Shown here in pieces: positions 14,939 to 18,357 of a stretch of DNA of 18,357 bases. Within the stretch, counting starts at the first letter, position 1; every line of letters begins with the position of its first letter. The translations under genes and the position numbers were made by a program. Under the pieces are notes generated by a model. It saw only the letters and a list, made by a program, of their open reading frames with translations. It had not been told where the DNA came from and searched no databases. The stretch comes from CAZTII01 sp964613305 (GTDB taxonomy: Bacteria; Bacillota_I; Bacilli_A; Erysipelotrichales; Erysipelotrichaceae): assembly GCA_964613305.1 (NCBI GenBank), contig CAZTII010000034.1, forward strand, positions 1 through 18,357, given 5' to 3'.

Positions 14939-16105
14939 ATGTTAAGAAAAGTATTACTCGTTACAATACTGATTTGTAGTTCATCATGTACAACGGCTAC
15001 AAAAGAAAATAAAAAGACATCATTATTAGAAGGATGTTGGATTTCTTCAGTACGTGCAGATGAATTAGAGACAATTAAATACTTTGATAAAACAAACGCT
15101 GGAAAAGATGCGACTGTTCATTCTTTTTTGTGTTTTCATGAAGACAAGGTGATGAAAGCACGATCAATTTATAATATTAGTGATGATTATTATAATGATT
15201 ATTGGCGAGTATACGATGAAGAATATACGAAACAATCGGATGAGTATATGACTAAAAACAAAACAATCGAACAATTTGAATTTGATATTAGTAAAATTAG
15301 TAAGAAACCGGATGAAAAAAATTATTCGTATTCGTATTCGAAAGCACTTGTTGATATCGGTGTCTATGAAATAGTTAATGGTAACATTGAAATGATTACT
15401 AAAAATAGTAATAGTAGCTTAGGTGCTTATACGTATGAAATAGGGACATTGAAAGAAGATGGTAATAATATCCACTATAAAAAAACAAATAGCTTAGAAG
15501 AAATTTATGTTTTTGGTATTGCTGAAGAAGATGATAAAGAACAACACTTTACAAAAATAGAGTTAAGTGATTATCCATCGATTATGGTGGAATGGATTGA
15601 TGAAAAGAAGTTTGAGGTAAGTAAGATTGAACCGCTACATGAATGGTTTGGTAATAGTGATAAAAATAATAAAGGAATACTTGATGAAGCAAGAAAATTA
15701 TTAGCTGATAAAGAACAAATAAAAAAAGATATAGAAACTAGCAGGTTGTTAGAACAAGTTGGTAATGATGGTATCAATAGTAACTATGAATTATATACGA
15801 AATGGAAAGAAATGATATCGCTCTATCTGTATGATGAGTATCGTAATAGTGAGTTATTTGTTGATAAAAGTGGGTCGTATATTGTTATCAGAGATTATTT
15901 ATCAGAAGATGTCAAAGAGTGTTATATTGATTATCGAACACTGAAAGTGTTAAGTAAACCAAGCGATTATGAAGAGACAGAATGGGCAACATATAAGTGT
16001 ACACCAGAGATGATAGAGGTAGGAAAATCGATGAAAAGTCAATATGAAGAACTACTTTCAAAGCATCAATTATCGATAGAACAAATAGAAAAATTCGTTA
16101 AATAG
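14939..16105 (+). CDS. Hypothetical lipoprotein
   Basis: 388 residues, family not recognised. The N-terminus MLRKVLLVTILICSSSC has a basic start, a hydrophobic core and a Cys17 that would be lipidated, so it is probably surface-anchored. The rest is hydrophilic, charged and Tyr-rich without TM segments. A short (TATTCG)3 repeat at 15323-15340 encodes a Tyr-Ser run. The pattern LLEGCWISS near the mature N-terminus and a later IEMITKNSNS/YEIGTL strand-like region resemble beta-rich lipocalin-type lipoproteins, but that is only an impression. The ATG at 14939 follows AAAGG 7 nt away; a TTG two codons earlier is less likely. The 16-nt gap from the carboxypeptidase indicates co-transcription and a possible envelope role. 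Confidence 0.85.
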   Translation: MLRKVLLVTILICSSSCTTATKENKKTSLLEGCWISSVRADELETIKYFDKTNAGKDATVHSFLCFHEDKVMKARSIYNISDDYYNDYWRVYDEEYTKQSDEYMTKNKTIEQFEFDISKISKKPDEKNYSYSYSKALVDIGVYEIVNGNIEMITKNSNSSLGAYTYEIGTLKEDGNNIHYKKTNSLEEIYVFGIAEEDDKEQHFTKIELSDYPSIMVEWIDEKKFEVSKIEPLHEWFGNSDKNNKGILDEARKLLADKEQIKKDIETSRLLEQVGNDGINSNYELYTKWKEMISLYLYDEYRNSELFVDKSGSYIVIRDYLSEDVKECYIDYRTLKVLSKPSDYEETEWATYKCTPEMIEVGKSMKSQYEELLSKHQLSIEQIEKFVK

Positions 16106-16177
16106 TTAAAAATAGGGCGTAAAAGACGAAAATAATGAAAAAAATTCTATCTTGATTCACCCTTTTTTAATTATTTA

Positions 16178-16206
16178 TTGACTTTTAACCTTCGGTTCGT
16201 TATGAT
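16178..16206 (+). promoter_or_regulatory. Promoter of rpmH
   Basis: TTGACT (16178-16183, 5/6) is 17 nt upstream of TATGAT (16201-16206, 5/6), a strong housekeeping promoter. The predicted start is near 16213, leaving about 40 nt of leader with a GGAGGTGG Shine-Dalgarno before rpmH. Confidence 0.85.
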
Positions 16207-16254
16207 ATTAAAGCAATTGTTCTATTTATAGTATAAAAACTGGAGGTGGCTTCG

Positions 16255-16389
16255 ATGAAAAGAACATATCAACCAAGCAAGAGAAAACACCAAAAAGTAC
16301 ATGGTTTTAGAGCTCGTATGAAAACTGTTGGTGGTCGCAAAGTATTAGCGCGCCGTCGTAGTAAGGGTAGAAAGATCTTGTCGGCATAA
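16255..16389 (+). CDS. rpmH: 50S ribosomal protein L34
   Basis: 44 residues, exactly the usual L34 size. It begins MKRTYQPSKRKHQKVHGFRA and has the conserved MKTVGGRKVLARRRSKGR region; it is extremely Arg/Lys-rich. L34 is a late-assembling protein of the large ribosomal subunit that lies among 23S rRNA helices. The start at 16255 follows GGAGGTGG. It is the first gene of the conserved rpmH-rnpA-yidC-jag block next to oriC. A terminator hairpin begins at its stop codon, so most transcripts probably end here. Confidence 0.98.
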   Translation: MKRTYQPSKRKHQKVHGFRARMKTVGGRKVLARRRSKGRKILSA

Positions 16390-16413
16390 AAAAGTCACGT
16401 TGTGACTTTTTTT
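16389..16413 (+). terminator. Terminator/attenuator between rpmH and rnpA
   Basis: Perfect 10-bp stem AAAAAGTCAC (16389-16398) with GTGACTTTTT (16402-16411), 3-nt loop, T run to 16413. It starts on the last base of the rpmH stop and ends 9 nt before the rnpA ATG. This would give more rpmH than rnpA transcript. Confidence 0.85.
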
Positions 16414-16422
16414 GTAAAGTTT

Positions 16423-16755
16423 ATGAAAGAAAAATATCGTATTAAGAAAGCTGAAGAATTTCAGCAAATTATTCATAAAAAGAGATCAGTTGCTAATAGT
16501 ACTTACGTTGTTTATTATCAACCAAAAAAAGAAGAGTGGTCAAGATTTGGATTATCGGTAGGGAAAAAACAAGGAAATGCGGTTGTAAGAAATCGTTGTA
16601 AGCGACAATTAAGAATGATGATTCAAGAACTAGTAGATTTTGAAACACATCCAACTGATTGTATTGTAATTATTAGGAGCCCATTTTTGAAACAAAGTTT
16701 TGAAGAAAACAAAAAACACTTGGAAACATTGTTAAATAAAGCTACAATAAGATAG
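16423..16755 (+). CDS. rnpA: Ribonuclease P protein component
   Basis: 110 residues, normal size for the small basic protein of RNase P, which with the RNA subunit RnpB removes 5' leaders from pre-tRNAs. The N-terminus KYRIKKAEEFQQI and the diagnostic RNR motif GNAVVRNRCKRQLRMM (residues about 53-68) are clear. The start is taken at ATG 16423; a TTG 21 nt upstream lies in the terminator stem. The Shine-Dalgarno is weak (GTAAAG), and the T tract of the rpmH terminator sits right before it, so expression should be low relative to rpmH. The rnpB RNA gene is not in the window. Confidence 0.97.
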   Translation: MKEKYRIKKAEEFQQIIHKKRSVANSTYVVYYQPKKEEWSRFGLSVGKKQGNAVVRNRCKRQLRMMIQELVDFETHPTDCIVIIRSPFLKQSFEENKKHLETLLNKATIR

Positions 16756-16777
16756 CATGAAAAATAAGGAGAAATTT

Positions 16778-17662
16778 ATGAAAAACAAGAAGTTAATTCT
16801 TGTAGTTGGACTACTAGCCTTCCTATTTATATTAACTGGATGTGCAACACCAATGGAAGTAGATCCAACAACAGGAAAAAAAGTTATTAAACTCATTACC
16901 GATGCAACAACATTTCAAGAAATTTATAAAACAGAAAGTTGGTTTGGTGCAATCTTAGTATGGCCATTATCTAAAATAATCAACTATTTAACACCGATTG
17001 TTTCCGTTGGTTGGGCTATTATTGCGGTAACATTTAGTGTTAACATGCTAACTATTATATTCACAATGAAAGCAAACGTCGATCAACAAAAGATGACGTT
17101 AATTCAACCAGAACAAGAAAAAATCAATAAGAAGTATGAAGGAAAAACAGACGAACGTTCTCAATTAGCAAAAAATAATGAAATTATGGCGTTGTATCAA
17201 AAACACAACATCAATCCATTATCTACAATGTTAACAATGTTTATTCAAATGCCAGTAATCTTTGCGATTTATCAAGCGGTTCAACGTGCTGAAGCGGTAG
17301 CTAAAGGAACGTTTTTAGGAATTAGCTTAGAACAAACTCCATTAAATGGTATTAAAGCTGGCCAATACATGTATGTTGCATTATTTGTTGTCATGATTAT
17401 TACTCAAGTTGGCTCAATGTTACTTCCACAATATTTAAGTAAAGTAAAAGCTAAAAAAGAAGCTGAATTAGCTCATAAAAAATATGTAGAACAAAAGAAT
17501 CCGAATCAAAACGTAATGTATTACTCCATGATTCCTCTTCTCTTTATATCAATTAGCTGGCCAACTGCCATGACATTATATTGGATTATAAGCTCGGTGA
17601 CGAACATTATCAAAACACTGATTATTCAATATGCTGTAATTGATAAAAAGGAAGGGAAATAG
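16778..17662 (+). CDS. yidC: Membrane protein insertase YidC/Oxa1 (lipoprotein form)
   Basis: 294 residues, similar in size to the SpoIIIJ/YqjG insertases of Gram-positives. It inserts and folds membrane proteins with or without SecYEG. The signal MKNKKLILVVGLLAF followed by the lipobox LTGC gives lipidated Cys22. Core TM segments follow at about 65-105 (WAIIAVTF...), about 140-165 (MFIQMPVIFAIYQAV), about 195-215 and 248-275. The coiled cytoplasmic loop after TM1 has QPEQEKINKKYEG. The groove position where SpoIIIJ has Arg73 is Asn89 (FSVNMLTIIF). The start at 16778 follows AAGGAG with 6-nt spacing; an upstream ATG at 16757 lacks a site. Two bases separate it from jag. Confidence 0.95.
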   Translation: MKNKKLILVVGLLAFLFILTGCATPMEVDPTTGKKVIKLITDATTFQEIYKTESWFGAILVWPLSKIINYLTPIVSVGWAIIAVTFSVNMLTIIFTMKANVDQQKMTLIQPEQEKINKKYEGKTDERSQLAKNNEIMALYQKHNINPLSTMLTMFIQMPVIFAIYQAVQRAEAVAKGTFLGISLEQTPLNGIKAGQYMYVALFVVMIITQVGSMLLPQYLSKVKAKKEAELAHKKYVEQKNPNQNVMYYSMIPLLFISISWPTAMTLYWIISSVTNIIKTLIIQYAVIDKKEGK

Positions 17663-17664
17663 AA

Positions 17665-18282
17665 ATGAAAAAATATACTGCAAAAACACTCGATGATCTT
17701 CTCAATAATGCCGCTAAAGAAAAAGGTGTAACACCTAGCGACTTAACGTACTTTATTACCGAAGAAAAAAAAGGAATTTTAGGTATCGGAACATCTGTTA
17801 CTGCTGAAGTATATTGTCTAAATGACGTAAAAGAATTTATCTTTAATTATCTTGGTACCTTTTTTATGGAAATCAACCATGGAATGGAAATTGAGATTAT
17901 TCAAACCGATGACACATTTAAAGTAATGTTAAATGGTGAAAATAATGCGGTATTGATTGGACGTGGTGGTCAAACACTACAAGCGATTAATACAGTGTTA
18001 AAAGCTGCCGTTAATAATGAATTTAGACGTCACTTTATCGTATTAGTAGATATTAATAATTATAAAGAAGAACGTTATAATAAATTAAAAGCGATGGTAA
18101 GAAGAGTTGCGAAAAGTGTTCAACGAACAAAAATTGATGCAACATTAGATCCAATGCCAAGTGATGAAAGAAAAGTAATCCATCAATTCTTAACCGAATT
18201 TAGTAATATTAAAACGGAATCAGAAGGAACTGGTAGAGATCGTCATCTAACAATTAAATACGTACCAAATGAAAAAGCTTGA
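17665..18282 (+). CDS. jag: RNA-binding protein Jag/KhpB (EloR)
   Basis: 205 residues. It has the three-part Jag layout: an N-terminal Jag-N domain (about 1-50) with EEKKGILGIG, a KH domain with the GRGG loop at 99-102 (LIGRGGQTLQAI), and a C-terminal R3H domain with Arg169-x3-His173 in SDERKVIHQF. In other Bacillota, KhpB pairs with KhpA to bind RNA and controls cell elongation and division. The position directly after yidC, with a 2-nt gap, is conserved. The Shine-Dalgarno is GAAGG in the end of yidC. Its stop codon lies within the following terminator hairpin. Confidence 0.96.
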   Translation: MKKYTAKTLDDLLNNAAKEKGVTPSDLTYFITEEKKGILGIGTSVTAEVYCLNDVKEFIFNYLGTFFMEINHGMEIEIIQTDDTFKVMLNGENNAVLIGRGGQTLQAINTVLKAAVNNEFRRHFIVLVDINNYKEERYNKLKAMVRRVAKSVQRTKIDATLDPMPSDERKVIHQFLTEFSNIKTESEGTGRDRHLTIKYVPNEKA

Positions 18283-18297
18283 CAATCGTCAAGCTTT
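18274..18297 (+). terminator. Rho-independent terminator after jag
   Basis: Perfect 10-bp stem AAAGCTTGAC (18274-18283) with GTCAAGCTTT (18288-18297), 4-nt loop AATC, followed by CTTTTATT. It contains the jag TGA. It ends the rpmH-rnpA-yidC-jag transcript. Nothing recognisable follows in the last 60 bases. Confidence 0.85.
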
Positions 18298-18357
18298 CTT
18301 TTATTCAAGTTCTAATTGATGATCAAGAATGTAAATAGTGAAGAAATAATAAACAAT

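Noticed and set aside
16110..16180. Possible terminator after the lipoprotein operon (AGGG near 16113 with CCCTTTTTT near 16170)
   Set aside because: The stem is only about 4 bp before a mismatch and the loop is over 40 nt, so it is not convincing.
1..18357. Mycoplasma-type genetic code (TGA as Trp)
   Set aside because: recF, jag and the EAL gene end in TGA at sensible places, and Trp in gyrA is encoded by TGG.

Overview
This is the replication-origin region of a low-GC Gram-positive bacterium (Bacillota). The AT-rich codon use, the order rpmH-rnpA-yidC-jag on one side of oriC and dnaA-dnaN-yaaA-recF-gyrB-gyrA-serS on the other, a T-box leader, B. subtilis-type parS sites and several lipoprotein signals all point that way. 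TGA serves as a stop (recF, jag, the EAL protein) and Trp is TGG, so this is not a code-4 Mollicute. A relative of the Erysipelotrichia is a reasonable guess, but no 16S or marker comparison was possible.

Layout. All genes left of oriC (about 73-13466) lie on the minus strand and all genes right of it (14131-18282) on the plus strand, so every gene points away from the origin and is co-directional with replication. Left arm, from oriC outward: dnaA; a dnaA-dnaN gap with DnaA boxes and an AT-rich tract (second half of a bipartite oriC); dnaN and a terminator; an extended -10 promoter driving a tightly packed yaaA-recF-gyrB-gyrA operon (1-nt and 4-nt overlaps, 9-nt gap); serS behind a serine T-box riboswitch; a TraX-family membrane protein broken by one in-frame stop; and a membrane GGDEF/EAL c-di-GMP protein with its own promoter. 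Two perfect 16-bp parS sites bracket serS: one within its T-box leader, the other touching its stop codon.

The main oriC cluster (about 13540-14090) holds ten exact TTTTCCACA boxes plus variants, including a 26-bp perfect palindrome made of two inverted boxes. An eleventh exact copy lies between dnaA and dnaN. Right of it are two lipoprotein genes not found at this place in model Bacillota: a VanY-type D,D-carboxypeptidase and an unrecognised lipoprotein. Their best promoter has a DnaA box in its -35/-10 spacer. The conserved rpmH-rnpA-yidC-jag block follows, with a strong rpmH promoter, a terminator between rpmH and rnpA, and a terminator overlapping the jag stop codon.

Most of the content is core replication, segregation and translation machinery. 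The items most worth a second look are the parS palindrome embedded in a T-box leader where stem III should be, the DnaA-box-overlapped promoter of the lipoprotein operon, Tyr at the quinolone-determining position of GyrA, the stop-interrupted traX gene, and a YidC lacking the usual groove arginine. I saw no CRISPR array, insertion sequence, tRNA or rRNA.
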